Shown here piece by piece: positions 14,655-23,232 of a stretch of 64,000 nt of DNA. The stretch spans positions 1 through 64,000 of the forward strand of contig CAMCMB010000023.1 of assembly GCA_945875845.1 (NCBI GenBank), read 5' to 3'. Position 1 is the first letter of the stretch. Each line of letters begins with the position of its first letter. The notes below the pieces were generated by a model, which saw nothing but the letters and a program-made list of their open reading frames with translations, was not told the DNA's origin and did no database searches. The position numbers and the translations under genes are program-made. Source of the DNA: Pirellula staleyi DSM 6068. GTDB taxonomy: Bacteria; Planctomycetota; Planctomycetia; Pirellulales; Pirellulaceae.

Positions 14655-15875
14655 ATGTCGCTCCCAATTGTCGTTTTGCCGATGCAGGAAAACAGGGACT
14701 GCCATGGGTGTGGAATCTGCTGTCGCGGAAGTATTATTCCATTGAGCGACCAAGATTTATCTCAGCTTCGCAGTCAACGCTGGGACAATCATCCGAACTA
14801 TCGCAATGGTCCTACCGTGGTTCCGATTCGAGCCTTTTCCAAGAAGTACCGACTGGCGCATCGTTCGGATGGATCCTGCGTTTTTCTGAACGAAAAAGGG
14901 CTATGTCAAATCCATGTCGACTTTGGTTACGTAGCGAAGCCAACGATATGTCGTGTCTTTCCATTGCAGTTAATTCCACGCGACAAAGATGTTGCGTTGA
15001 CCATCCGAAGGTCGTGTCCATCCGCCGCGATGGATTTGGGTAGAACGATTCAGGACCATTTGCCGGCGATCGAGCGACTCGTCAATGAAGATCGATTGTC
15101 CTCGAAGCCTGTCGATGCCCCTATGTTAAAAGCGGGCGAACACCGCGATTGGAAATCGACTCGGCTCGCCCTTGATGCCGCCTCTCAGTTGCTTCTGGAC
15201 GAACGCTATCCGCCCGTGCGAAGGTTGGTACATGTACTTCAGTTTGCGGATCTTTTGGAAAAAGCGAAAATCAAGTCGATGTCGCATGAGAAGCTTGAAG
15301 TGCTCATTCAAACGCTCGCCGAGCACGTGGCCGAGGAATCGAAACCCTTCTTTGAGGATCGCCGCCAACCAAGCGGGCTCGCGCGTGTTTTCTTTCGCCA
15401 GATTGCGGTCGAGTTCGCTCGTTTGCATCCTGAGTACCGTCCGCATTCGAAATGGTCACAGCGGCTTCGAATGATGGATACAGGATGGCGAGTCTTCCGC
15501 AGACGCGGTCTAACCCCTTCGATGAGCCCGGCTTTTTCCCGAGTGGCGTTCGACGACCTTGAGCAGCCTTTGGGTCAGGTAGACCCATCCATTGACCGAC
15601 CACTTGCGAGACTGATCGAGACTCAATCCGCATCGTATCTGTACGCGATGGCAGACCGACAAGGCTGGTCGGTTGTCGATAGCCTACGCAATCTTGCCAT
15701 CCTATTTCCCGTGGGGCTCTGGCTTCTTCGCTGGGCTTCGCATGGTCGGGCACCCTTGGTCGAGGACATGGTGAACATCGTCGTCGCACTGGATCGCGGT
15801 CAAGGCTTTCACTCGCTTAATAGTTCGCTTCATCGATGGCGACTAAAAATAATTGGCTCTCATGGGGTGGCTTGA
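14655..15875 (+). CDS. YkgJ-family cysteine-cluster protein
   Basis: A 406-residue cytosolic protein. The N-terminal DCHGCGICCRGSIIPL (residues 15-30) and later cysteines in CVFLNEKGLCQIH, ICRVFPL and RRSC form the CxxCxxCC-type cluster of the YkgJ/'zinc- or iron-chelating' family. About 250 further residues have no recognised domain, so the protein is longer than simple YkgJ members (about 120-230 residues). Similar long forms sometimes appear near flagellin lysine methylases, but no flagellar gene is present. Start ATG 14655 is used; ATG 14682 is possible, and neither has a strong ribosome-binding site. The role is unknown; metal binding is likely. Confidence 0.72.
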   Translation: MSLPIVVLPMQENRDCHGCGICCRGSIIPLSDQDLSQLRSQRWDNHPNYRNGPTVVPIRAFSKKYRLAHRSDGSCVFLNEKGLCQIHVDFGYVAKPTICRVFPLQLIPRDKDVALTIRRSCPSAAMDLGRTIQDHLPAIERLVNEDRLSSKPVDAPMLKAGEHRDWKSTRLALDAASQLLLDERYPPVRRLVHVLQFADLLEKAKIKSMSHEKLEVLIQTLAEHVAEESKPFFEDRRQPSGLARVFFRQIAVEFARLHPEYRPHSKWSQRLRMMDTGWRVFRRRGLTPSMSPAFSRVAFDDLEQPLGQVDPSIDRPLARLIETQSASYLYAMADRQGWSVVDSLRNLAILFPVGLWLLRWASHGRAPLVEDMVNIVVALDRGQGFHSLNSSLHRWRLKIIGSHGVA

Positions 15876-15928
15876 GCGCACCCCTCTAAACATGTTTTCC
15901 TCGACGTTGCCCAATCCATTCATTGCTT

Positions 15929-15989
15929 GGGAGGGTGAGGCTCCTGCCGAACCATTGCGTCGTAAGCTCGGCAGGAGCCTCGCTCTCCC
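15929..15989. repeat. GGGAGGGTGAGGCTCCTGCCGA palindromic repeat, copy 1
   Basis: Near-perfect inverted repeat: GGAGGGTGAGGCTCCTGCCGA, about 15-bp loop, then the complement ending CTCGCTCTCCC. Copies are at 21441-21501, 30901-30961 and a half copy at 24256-24276. The left flank (CTCTAAACATGTTTTCCTCGA..., 15884-15928) is shared with 24206-24255. It lies between convergent genes, where its stem-loop could end transcripts. Confidence 0.85.
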
Positions 15990-16038
15990 ATTGATTTCCG
16001 ATGGTTCGACATCGCGAGTGGGGCATCGCGCTCGACGG

Positions 16039-16923
16039 TTACTCGATCAAGAGAGGCTTGCCACTCCAGCCCAGTTTTTCTCGAAGGGCTTGATAATCGT
16101 CGTGGCCTGGCACACTGATCAATTGAAAAGTGTCGCTTGCTCTTGAGATCCGGGCGCGAAAATCTTGCGCAAAATGACAAACGACCCGACCATCCACCAC
16201 GATGCTGGCCGAGGGATGCTCGGTTTTCATCGTGAGATCAAAGACACGGTCTGCGGTATCGACAACCGGGCGCATTGTCAGCGTATGCGGACTGATCGGG
16301 CTGATGACAAAGGCTTGCAAGTTGCGGCGCAAAATTGGGCCGCCAGCCGACAAGTTATGGGCTGTCGATCCAATTGGCGTGCTGATGATCAATCCATCGC
16401 AGGCGTATGTTGTTGCAAGAACCGAATCGATGTACAGATCGATGTACATCATGGTGTAAGGAGGGCCACCGAGTACCGATGTTTCATTCAGGCCGAGCAT
16501 GCTGTGAAGGATTTTATCTCCGTGGTAGACGTCGCACCGGAGCATGAGATGGTTTGAGACACTAAAGCGACCTTGGCAGACATCTGGCCAAATGTCACGA
16601 AAGCGGCTGGGCGGGATTGCTGCCAAGAACCCCAGCTTACCTAAATTGACACCTAGTACCGGCCGCTGCAGATGCCCCATTTGACGAGCGGATTGCAAGA
16701 TGGATCCGTCTCCACCGAGCACAACCACCAAGTCCGAATTGCAGTTTTCGAACTCATAAGCGAACTGTTTGTCGACTGCGACGATCTCCGCATGTTGCTC
16801 AATGGATTTGAGAATGCTCTTCAGTTCCTGTTCGACGCGAGGTCGATTCGGCGCAGCCAGGACGACCACTCGAGGACCAGGGCGACCTTCTCGAATCCAA
16901 CCCCAAATCGTTGGAGTGTTCAC
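16039..16923 (-). CDS. nadK: NAD kinase
   Basis: Phosphorylates NAD to NADP in the cytosol using ATP or polyphosphate. The 294-residue length is normal. Seen: the GGDG motif in VVVLGGDGSILQSARQ, the NLGKLGFLAA motif, and the conserved GSTAHNLSAGGPIL segment (GATGHSxxAGG-like region). The start is GTG 16921-16923, three bases after the dxs stop, with GGAG upstream, so it is the last gene of the ispA-dxs-nadK unit. NADP supply fits with the NADPH needs of isoprenoid synthesis. Confidence 0.93.
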   Translation of the reverse strand: MNTPTIWGWIREGRPGPRVVVLAAPNRPRVEQELKSILKSIEQHAEIVAVDKQFAYEFENCNSDLVVVLGGDGSILQSARQMGHLQRPVLGVNLGKLGFLAAIPPSRFRDIWPDVCQGRFSVSNHLMLRCDVYHGDKILHSMLGLNETSVLGGPPYTMMYIDLYIDSVLATTYACDGLIISTPIGSTAHNLSAGGPILRRNLQAFVISPISPHTLTMRPVVDTADRVFDLTMKTEHPSASIVVDGRVVCHFAQDFRARISRASDTFQLISVPGHDDYQALREKLGWSGKPLLIE

Positions 16924-16926
16924 GAG

Positions 16927-18831
16927 CTAAGCTCCAGCATGTTGTGCATCTGAGTATTTTTCACTTAAGGCGCGACACGTTTTCGCAATACCATCCGGAT
17001 CTATTCCCGCGTCGGCCAAAAGTTCATTGCGGTCACCATGCTCGATAAAACGATCAGGTATGCCGAGCGTTCTCATGATTCGAGTGTCCCAGCCTTGCTC
17101 GCAGGCCGCCTCAAGAACAGCCGAGCCAAAACCGCCCATCAAGGCACCTTCCTCGACGGTCACGATGAATCGGCATTCGTCGAATACTTTTGCTAACATT
17201 TGCAAGTCGAGGGGTTTGATGAACCGCGCGTTGATGACAGCGACGTCGAGACCGTCCCGTTTGAGAATCTCCGCGGCGGCGATCGCTTGCTGCAACATTG
17301 CACCGCACGCAACGATCGCCCCATCGGTTCCCCAATGGAGGATTTCGGACTTGCCAAGTTCGATAGGTTTCTTTTCGCGTTCGAAAGTTTGAGCCGTCGT
17401 CTTGGGATAGCGGATCGACGTAGGGCCTGGATGGGATAGTGCGAATTCGAGCATCGGCTCAACCTCGGTTGCATCGCCGGGTGCCATCATGACGATATTG
17501 GGAAAGACTCGCATATAACCGATGTCGAACAGGCCGTGGTGAGTTGGGCCATCAGGCCCTGTTAGTCCAGCTCGATCGATCATGAACGTCACAGGCAAAT
17601 TTTGAAGCGCGACTTCTTGGAAAATCTGATCGTAGGAACGTTGCAAGAATGTGGAGTAGATGGCGACGATGGGTCTCAAACCCACTTTGGCGTGTCCCGC
17701 CGCGAATGCAACCGCATGGGACTCGCAGATCCCCACGTCAAAGAAGCGCTCGCTGTGAGCATCGCGAACCGGCTCCAATTTGTTTCCTTGGCACATTGCA
17801 GCAGTCATCACGGTGACTTTGCGGTTGTGGTCCATTTGGCTTAGGATTGCATCGCGAGCATAGTTAGTGAAAGCAGGTTTTTCGCCAACGCTCAATGGCT
17901 TGGGGCGCCCGTCTTCGTCTTCGAATGCCGGCGGGGTATGAAAGTAGACGGGATCTTTTTCGGCTGGCTTGTAACCCCGGCCTTTTTCAGTGACCACGTG
18001 AAGAAGCGTTGGGCCCTTCTGTTCTTTGACCATCTCCAAGTATTTGCGGACTAGCTGGATATCATGTCCATCGATCGGCCCGATGTACCGGAATCCGAAT
18101 TCTTCAAAGAGCATGCCGCCTACCATTCCGGCTTTGACCGCTTCCTTGATTTGCGCCAACAAACGTTCCGTTGGATCACCAAACAAAGGGAGCTTGTTGA
18201 GAACTCGCACCACTTCGCTTTTGAATCCCGTATAGAAAGGATTGGTACGCAATCGATCCAAGTAATTCGCAACCGCACCAACACGAGGGCAAATCGACAT
18301 TTTATTGTCGTTGAGAACCACGATCATATCCGCATTGAGTTCGCCAGTGTTGTTCATGGCTTCGAAGACGATGCCGGACGGAAATGCACCGTCACCAATG
18401 ACGGCAACACTTCGTCGCCCCGGTTCGCCGTTTAGATCATCACCACTCTTGAGACCCAGCGCCGTGGAAACGCTGCACCCTGCGTGACCTGTCATGAACA
18501 AATCGTATTCGCTCTCGGCAGGATTGGGATATCCCATGAGTCCGCCTCGTTCGCGAATCGATTTGAACTCGTGATAGCGGCCCGTGATTAATTTGTGGGG
18601 GTAGATCTGATGCCCAGTATCCCAAATCAACCGATCTTTTTTGAAGTCGAATACGCTATGCAACGCGAGGCACAACTCAACCACACCCAAATTGGAGGCA
18701 AAGTGAGCGGTACGCGTCGCAAGTAAGTTGCAAAGGACATCTCGGATTTCAACAGCGAGTTGCTCGAGCTCGACGATGGACATCCGCTTGAGTGGCTCAG
18801 ACGATTCTAACTTCGATAGCAGTTCATGCAT
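16927..18831 (-). CDS. dxs: 1-deoxy-D-xylulose-5-phosphate synthase
   Basis: Thiamine-diphosphate enzyme that condenses pyruvate and glyceraldehyde 3-phosphate in the first step of the MEP isoprenoid pathway. It is 634 residues, the normal length. Seen: the transketolase-like TPP motif GDGAFPSGIVFEAMNN, the DRAGLTGPDGPTHHG segment, and the C-terminal transketolase domain ending in 'EEGALMGGFGSAVLE'. It lies six bases after the prenyl synthase gene and three before nadK, so all three should be co-transcribed. Confidence 0.95.
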   Translation of the reverse strand: MHELLSKLESSEPLKRMSIVELEQLAVEIRDVLCNLLATRTAHFASNLGVVELCLALHSVFDFKKDRLIWDTGHQIYPHKLITGRYHEFKSIRERGGLMGYPNPAESEYDLFMTGHAGCSVSTALGLKSGDDLNGEPGRRSVAVIGDGAFPSGIVFEAMNNTGELNADMIVVLNDNKMSICPRVGAVANYLDRLRTNPFYTGFKSEVVRVLNKLPLFGDPTERLLAQIKEAVKAGMVGGMLFEEFGFRYIGPIDGHDIQLVRKYLEMVKEQKGPTLLHVVTEKGRGYKPAEKDPVYFHTPPAFEDEDGRPKPLSVGEKPAFTNYARDAILSQMDHNRKVTVMTAAMCQGNKLEPVRDAHSERFFDVGICESHAVAFAAGHAKVGLRPIVAIYSTFLQRSYDQIFQEVALQNLPVTFMIDRAGLTGPDGPTHHGLFDIGYMRVFPNIVMMAPGDATEVEPMLEFALSHPGPTSIRYPKTTAQTFEREKKPIELGKSEILHWGTDGAIVACGAMLQQAIAAAEILKRDGLDVAVINARFIKPLDLQMLAKVFDECRFIVTVEEGALMGGFGSAVLEAACEQGWDTRIMRTLGIPDRFIEHGDRNELLADAGIDPDGIAKTCRALSEKYSDAQHAGA

Positions 18832-18837
18832 GAAGGA

Positions 18838-19857
18838 TCAGTGACTCCTAGCGGTGATATAGCGTGCAAGTTGTTTGAGTGGTCTCGCTGCGGGACCAAA
18901 AGCGTCCACATTGGAAATTGCCTGTTCGACGAATTGTTCGGCTCGCTCTCGGCTTGACTGAACACCATAGATGCCCGGAAAGGTCAATTTGCCACGTTGT
19001 TGGTCTTTTCCGGTTCGCTTTCCAGTGTTTTTCGAGGAACCCTCGACGTCTAGTAGATCGTCCACAATTTGGAACGCAATTCCAACGCAATCGCCGTAGT
19101 TTGCCAGCTTTTCGAGTTGTTGCGAGTCCGCGTTGGCAGCGATACCGCCTAAAACGACCGACGCCCGAATCAAGGCACCTGTCTTTCGAGCGTGAATTGC
19201 GTGGAGAAAGGTTGCATCCCCCCCCGTTTTTTCGGCTTGCAAATCGTCCACTTGTCCTCCCACCATCCCCTCGGCACCTGCCGCTTTTGCCAGTACCAAA
19301 CAACTTCTTGCCGCTATGGTCGAATTGTTGGTATCCGCGAGAATGGTTTCAAATGCCAACGCCTGCAACCCGTCGCCAGCCAGGATCGCCGTCGCTTCAT
19401 CAAACTGGATATGGCAAGTGGGGCGTCCGCGTCGCAAATCATCATCGTCCATCGCGGGCAAATCATCGTGAATCAACGAATAGCAATGGATCATTTCCAA
19501 AGCTGCCGCGTTGTGGATTGCGATCGATGGAGAACACTCGAGCGCTTCGGCGCTCAATAAGCATAGAATTGGGCGAAGACGTTTACCGGGGGCAAGCAAC
19601 GAATATCGCATGGCTTCTCGCAACCGTTCAGGGCAATCCGCAGTTCGTCTGCGCAAGCATTCCTCAAGTTTCGAGTCCACTTCGAGCTTGAGCGCGTTCC
19701 ACCGATCAAGCAAATCGGACAAATCAAACGTTGGATGTTTCGAGGTTTGCACAGTAAATGTATTGTTCGTCACAAAGCTGCGGCAGATAACTATCTCAGC
19801 GAGTTGCGTTGCGGAATCACGACACGAATCCCAATCCCTCCGCAGGCGAATTCGCAT
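18838..19857 (-). CDS. ispA: Polyprenyl synthetase (farnesyl diphosphate synthase type)
   Basis: Short-chain trans-prenyltransferase making geranyl/farnesyl (or longer) diphosphate from IPP and DMAPP. Seen: the first Asp-rich motif DDLPAMDDDDLRRGRPTCH, the GGQVDDLQAE segment, and the second Asp-rich motif DDLLD. The residues before the first Asp motif (AAALEMIHCYSLIH) fit the ispA subfamily; chain length cannot be fixed without modelling. ATG 19857 has GGAG eleven bases upstream and gives 339 residues, somewhat long; GTG 19773 would give 311, closer to the family, so the start is uncertain. First gene of the ispA-dxs-nadK unit. Confidence 0.88.
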   Translation of the reverse strand: MRIRLRRDWDSCRDSATQLAEIVICRSFVTNNTFTVQTSKHPTFDLSDLLDRWNALKLEVDSKLEECLRRRTADCPERLREAMRYSLLAPGKRLRPILCLLSAEALECSPSIAIHNAAALEMIHCYSLIHDDLPAMDDDDLRRGRPTCHIQFDEATAILAGDGLQALAFETILADTNNSTIAARSCLVLAKAAGAEGMVGGQVDDLQAEKTGGDATFLHAIHARKTGALIRASVVLGGIAANADSQQLEKLANYGDCVGIAFQIVDDLLDVEGSSKNTGKRTGKDQQRGKLTFPGIYGVQSSRERAEQFVEQAISNVDAFGPAARPLKQLARYITARSH

Positions 19858-19881
19858 TGTAGGGAACTCCAGTAATAAATG

Positions 19882-21330
19882 CTATTCTGGAATCGGACCG
19901 GAAAGGGGGGTTTCGCCTTCCTTTCGAGCAACGTAAACCGCCCCACAAGCATCTCCGAAGACGTTTACGGCCGTCCGGCACATGTCAAGCGGTCGATCAA
20001 GGATCAGAAGAATAGGCAAGCCTTTGGCCAGGTCAAGGGAACCACCGAGCTGTTTCGATACCGAATCGAGAATAATGAGGATGGCGACGAGTGATGCGGA
20101 AGGCACCCCAGCCACGCCCACGCTGGTCAATAGGGCAATTAAAACGACCAGAAATTGCTGTGCAATATCCAGTTGCACACCAAACATCTGGACAACAAAG
20201 AGAGCCGCAACGCACTCATAAAGTGCGGTTCCATTCATATTCACGGTCGCCCCCAGCGGAATCACGAAACTGGCAATCGAATTGCTCACGCCAGCCCGCT
20301 TCTCAGCGCATTCCAAATTGACGGATATCGTAGCGTTGCTGCTGGCCGTCGAAAAAGCAGTCAAAAGTGCAGGCGAAAACGCCTTAAGGTTTTTCCACGG
20401 ATTGACCTTGGCAAAAACAAACATGATCACCGACATCACGCCAAACATATGAATCGTCAGAGCCAAAACAACCGTGAAAGCAAAGTACCACAGCGCCGTC
20501 CCAAACTCACGGATTCGGTTGTCACCGGATAAGGCAACAAAGTTGTCGGAAAGCGAGCTAGCAAGCAACATCAAAACGCCGATGGGAGCAAACTTGAGTA
20601 CCAAGTCTGTCATCCCTAGGCTAATACGGTAAATGCCCTCCCAAAATCCTTTTTGTATGGCGAGATACTCCGCCGGTAGGCGGCTAAGAAAAAAGCCAAA
20701 GAGGATTGCCCAAACAATGATCCCCAGCAAATCCAACTCGACCATCGACTTGAAGATGTTCGACGGAATCAATTGCTTGAAAACGTTCAAAACCTTGGAA
20801 AACAAAGTATCGCCCGACTTCTCTGAATCCATTTTGGCGCTCTTTTGAAGCTTTTCATTTTCAGCCCGGAAGCTTTTCGAAAATTCGTCCATCCCTTCGG
20901 CCGTCAACAGTGCTTTGCCTGTGGTCGAAACGCCAGGGCGAATCGTATTCACTAGGAAAAGCCCAAGCACAATCGCAATCAAACTAGTCATTGCATAGAA
21001 ACCCAACGTGCGAATCCCCATGCGTGCAAAGCCTTGTCGACCCGCGATCGAAGCAATCGACAAAATGATCGAGCTGAGCACCAAAGGGACGACGATCATT
21101 TTGAGGGCGGCCAAGAACATGTCGCCCCCGGTTTGGACAAGCTGGCGCAGCGGGTGTTCCGCCAAAATCTTCGCAGCAGGGTTCGACTCGCTGGCTGCCG
21201 ATTGGGCGTAGAATGCTAGCCCCCATCCGCTCATCACCCCCAGGAACAATCCAAGTAAAATCTGCCAATGCAATTTCCAAGTCAATGGCTTCCACAAATC
21301 GGGCGGACGGGAACTGGCGGATTCGGTCAT
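19882..21330 (-). CDS. Dicarboxylate/amino acid:cation symporter (DAACS family)
   Basis: A 482-residue inner-membrane transporter with about eight transmembrane helices and two re-entrant loops. The family signatures are clear: the serine-rich loop 'STASSNATISVNLECAEKRAGVS', then the 'IPLGATVNMNGTALYE' motif of GltP/GltT/DctA. It would import glutamate, aspartate or C4-dicarboxylates with H+ or Na+. A roughly 60-residue insertion (about 140-200, charged, 'FRAENEKLQKSAKMDSEKSGD') lengthens the loop after the third helix compared with E. coli GltP. It ends 24 bases before the prenyl synthase start on the same strand; read-through is possible but the function is unrelated. Confidence 0.9.
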   Translation of the reverse strand: MTESASSRPPDLWKPLTWKLHWQILLGLFLGVMSGWGLAFYAQSAASESNPAAKILAEHPLRQLVQTGGDMFLAALKMIVVPLVLSSIILSIASIAGRQGFARMGIRTLGFYAMTSLIAIVLGLFLVNTIRPGVSTTGKALLTAEGMDEFSKSFRAENEKLQKSAKMDSEKSGDTLFSKVLNVFKQLIPSNIFKSMVELDLLGIIVWAILFGFFLSRLPAEYLAIQKGFWEGIYRISLGMTDLVLKFAPIGVLMLLASSLSDNFVALSGDNRIREFGTALWYFAFTVVLALTIHMFGVMSVIMFVFAKVNPWKNLKAFSPALLTAFSTASSNATISVNLECAEKRAGVSNSIASFVIPLGATVNMNGTALYECVAALFVVQMFGVQLDIAQQFLVVLIALLTSVGVAGVPSASLVAILIILDSVSKQLGGSLDLAKGLPILLILDRPLDMCRTAVNVFGDACGAVYVARKEGETPLSGPIPE

Positions 21331-21440
21331 TGGTGGCTCTCAATTGTTAAAATATCAACAACATAACGGGACGTACCATTCCGGGTGAAATGGTGTGCAA
21401 GGCATTACCCAACCAATGGATTGCGTGGGATAGATTGCTT

Positions 21441-21501
21441 GGGAGGGTGAGGCTCCTGCCGAACCATCGCGTCGTAAGCTCGGCAGGAGCCTCGCCCTCC
21501 C
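21441..21501. repeat. GGGAGGGTGAGGCTCCTGCCGA palindromic repeat, copy 2
   Basis: Same inverted repeat as at 15929, with one loop difference (CATCGCG for CATTGCG). It lies between the divergent symporter and sigma factor genes, followed by a diverged tail containing GATGTTTAGAG and GCCCTCGCCCTCCC. Confidence 0.85.
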
Positions 21502-21691
21502 ATTCGTTTTCAATGCATTCGCCATTGCAAAGATGTTTAGAGCGGTGCCCTCGCCCTCCCATGGATTTTCAATCGATTCGACATGGCAAGGATTCATCAA
21601 GCAATGTGCGTGCAGGTTTGACGAAAAACTCTCACCGAATTTAGCGGAGCGCTCTGCCGCTTGACAGTCGGGATGTCCCTCCTTGATAAAT

Positions 21692-21716
21692 AAAAATCTC
21701 CAACGAGGGGATTTTT
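21692..21716. terminator. Hairpin with A- and T-rich flanks (bidirectional terminator candidate)
   Basis: AAAAATCTCC, loop AACGA, GGGGATTTTT: a ten-base-pair stem with one G-T pair, flanked by A- and T-runs on both strands. It would work in either direction. It lies about 360 bases from the symporter start, between divergent genes, so it may instead shape the sigma factor leader or end an unseen short transcript. Confidence 0.5.
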
Positions 21717-21893
21717 CTAAAAATAACGCTTTCCTTGCGAACCTTCTGAACGATATCATGCTCTGAGTTCGTAAGCTGTCGAGACTCATCCTTTCGACAG
21801 CCATATCTGGGCTTCGGTCCAAAACTTTGTGTTAAGAATAGTTAGTTTCTAAGTCATCTCTCGATCTGCGCTTTACGGTGCTGGGAGTAAGTC

Positions 21894-22154
21894 ATGCGTC
21901 AACTGAATATTGCTCAACGATCTGCCAATTTTGTCGCTTCAGTGCGAGATTGCGCGTTTGCAGTTGTCAATCAGGTGCGCTTGCTCCTCCAAGACCTTCA
22001 ACATGCGCATCTAGGTACGTCGAGTAAGCGGACGGGCTATGAACGCCCCACGTCTTATTCGTGGTCCCAAGGATGGATCAGGTTTATGAGGCCGGTAATG
22101 TCACCGGCAACATGTTCCAAACCTTCCTCGACCTACGGCAAACGCGGCAGTTAA
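21894..22154 (+). CDS. Doubtful small open frame upstream of the sigma factor
   Basis: An 86-residue frame from ATG (MRQLNIAQRSANFVASVRDC) preceded by GGGAGTAAG at a usable ribosome-binding distance. No family recognised. After about residue 60 the frame looks non-coding (RFMRPVMSPATCSK), while a different frame from 22061 reads MDQVYEAGNVTGNMFQTFLDLRQTRQ, so a frameshifted remnant of a gene is possible. Kept only because the start signal is decent. Confidence 0.25.
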   Translation: MRQLNIAQRSANFVASVRDCAFAVVNQVRLLLQDLQHAHLGTSSKRTGYERPTSYSWSQGWIRFMRPVMSPATCSKPSSTYGKRGS

Positions 22155-22493
22155 CGCCGATTTGTCAGAAAAAAAGAACTTGCTTCCATCAATCGCCAAG
22201 CAACTTCTATCGAACCGTACCCAAAAGGCGATTGGCACGCGATAAGTCTTTGCGTTCTACTCCTAATATTGCACTCGCCTGCCTCGATGTGGTTTTGCGA
22301 TTGTGATTAGGTGCTGAGCAACAAGTACAAACATCCTCCTAGCTCGTCGGCTGCCAAACTCGATTCGTTTGAGCGGTTGATCGATTGTTTGTCCTGCCAA
22401 AGATGCATCGCGTTGAACCCAAACCAATCCGAACGGCCTAAATCCACCACGAATGGGGTGAGCGGTCGGCGGGTTTCAACGAGAGATGAGTGG

Positions 22494-23087
22494 ATGATGA
22501 CCCTGACTGCAGACAGACAAGTTACTTATGACGATTTGACCGGGACGAGCATCGCTGAATTGGTTTGCCAGGCGCAAGCAGGTGATCGAGGTGCGATGGA
22601 TCAGATTTATTGCCGATTCCAACAACACGTGTTGTCGATCGCGTACAAGAAATTGGGAAACTGGGATGAAGCCCAAGAGCTCAGCCAGGACGTCTTCATT
22701 CAAGCGTTTCGCCGATTGGATCAATTGCAAGTGCCCGATGCGTTTGGTGGTTGGTTGCGTCAGATCGTGCACCGAATGGCGATCAATCGCGCAACGCGAC
22801 GACCTACGCCGACTTCGGTAGATCATGAGATCTTGGAAGCGACGGTGACATGCGATAGCGATCCGTTGGAAGCGGTTTTGAGCCGCGAGCAAAAGATGCA
22901 AGTTCACCAAGGCCTCAACCGACTGGGAGATCTCGACCGACAAACATTGGTTGCCTTCTACTTGGACGGTCAGAGCTTGAATGAGATGAGCGATGCGTTC
23001 GCTGCCCCGATCGGAACGATCAAGCGCAGGTTGCACGTTGCACGAAAGCGATTAGCGAAAGAGTGCGAAACGATGCAAGCCGTTTAG
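22494..23087 (+). CDS. ECF-type RNA polymerase sigma factor
   Basis: A 197-residue sigma factor with the sigma-70 region 2 (about 35-95, RGAMDQIYCRFQQHVLSIAYKKLGNWDEAQELSQDVFIQAFRRL split by the usual DxxQ element) and region 4 (about 140-190, 'LDRQTLVAFYLDGQSLNEMSDAFAAPIGTIKRRLHVARKRL'). It would direct RNA polymerase to stress or envelope promoters. Two adjacent ATGs (22494, 22497) exist; the frame stays open upstream to 22311. No anti-sigma gene is adjacent, so control must be elsewhere or through the long leader. Family certain, regulon unknown. Confidence 0.9.
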   Translation: MMTLTADRQVTYDDLTGTSIAELVCQAQAGDRGAMDQIYCRFQQHVLSIAYKKLGNWDEAQELSQDVFIQAFRRLDQLQVPDAFGGWLRQIVHRMAINRATRRPTPTSVDHEILEATVTCDSDPLEAVLSREQKMQVHQGLNRLGDLDRQTLVAFYLDGQSLNEMSDAFAAPIGTIKRRLHVARKRLAKECETMQAV

Positions 23088-23102
23088 ATTTCAGTACACA
23101 TC

Positions 23103-23175
23103 CCATGTACACTTCCAACCAGGTACACTTCCAGCTTGCCAACCGTGATGGATCGCAAGCTGGAAGCTTGGGCTA
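23103..23175. repeat. GCAAGCTGGAAGCTT repeat, copy 1
   Basis: Two inverted elements: GTACACTTCCAGCTTGCCA and, after a short spacer, TCGCAAGCTGGAAGCTTGGGC. The core AAGCTGGAAGCTT recurs at 39984-40051 and 60620-60671. It lies between convergent sigma factor and NIPSNAP genes, where the stem could stop both transcripts. Confidence 0.7.
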
Positions 23176-23232
23176 CTTTGGCATTTCCCCTCCAATGCCA
23201 TCCCCGCGTTGCTAGACAGCCACTTCAACACG

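Larger units (their letters stand above)
21331..22493. other. Long intergenic region upstream of the sigma factor
   Basis: Contains the palindromic repeat at 21441-21501, a diverged repeat tail to about 21600, a hairpin at 21692-21716, and then about 770 bp leading to the sigma factor. Two open frames (21894-22154; 22061-22306) have no recognisable family and switch frame, so I treat this mainly as an untranslated leader or decayed gene. GC-rich short ATG-GGA-TGA frames precede the sigma start (22487). Confidence 0.55.

Noticed and set aside
15853-16146. Open frame reading WEGEAPAEPLRRKLGRSLALP
   Set aside because: This is the translation of the palindromic repeat; the same peptide appears at every copy (21390, 24189, 30756), so it is not a gene.
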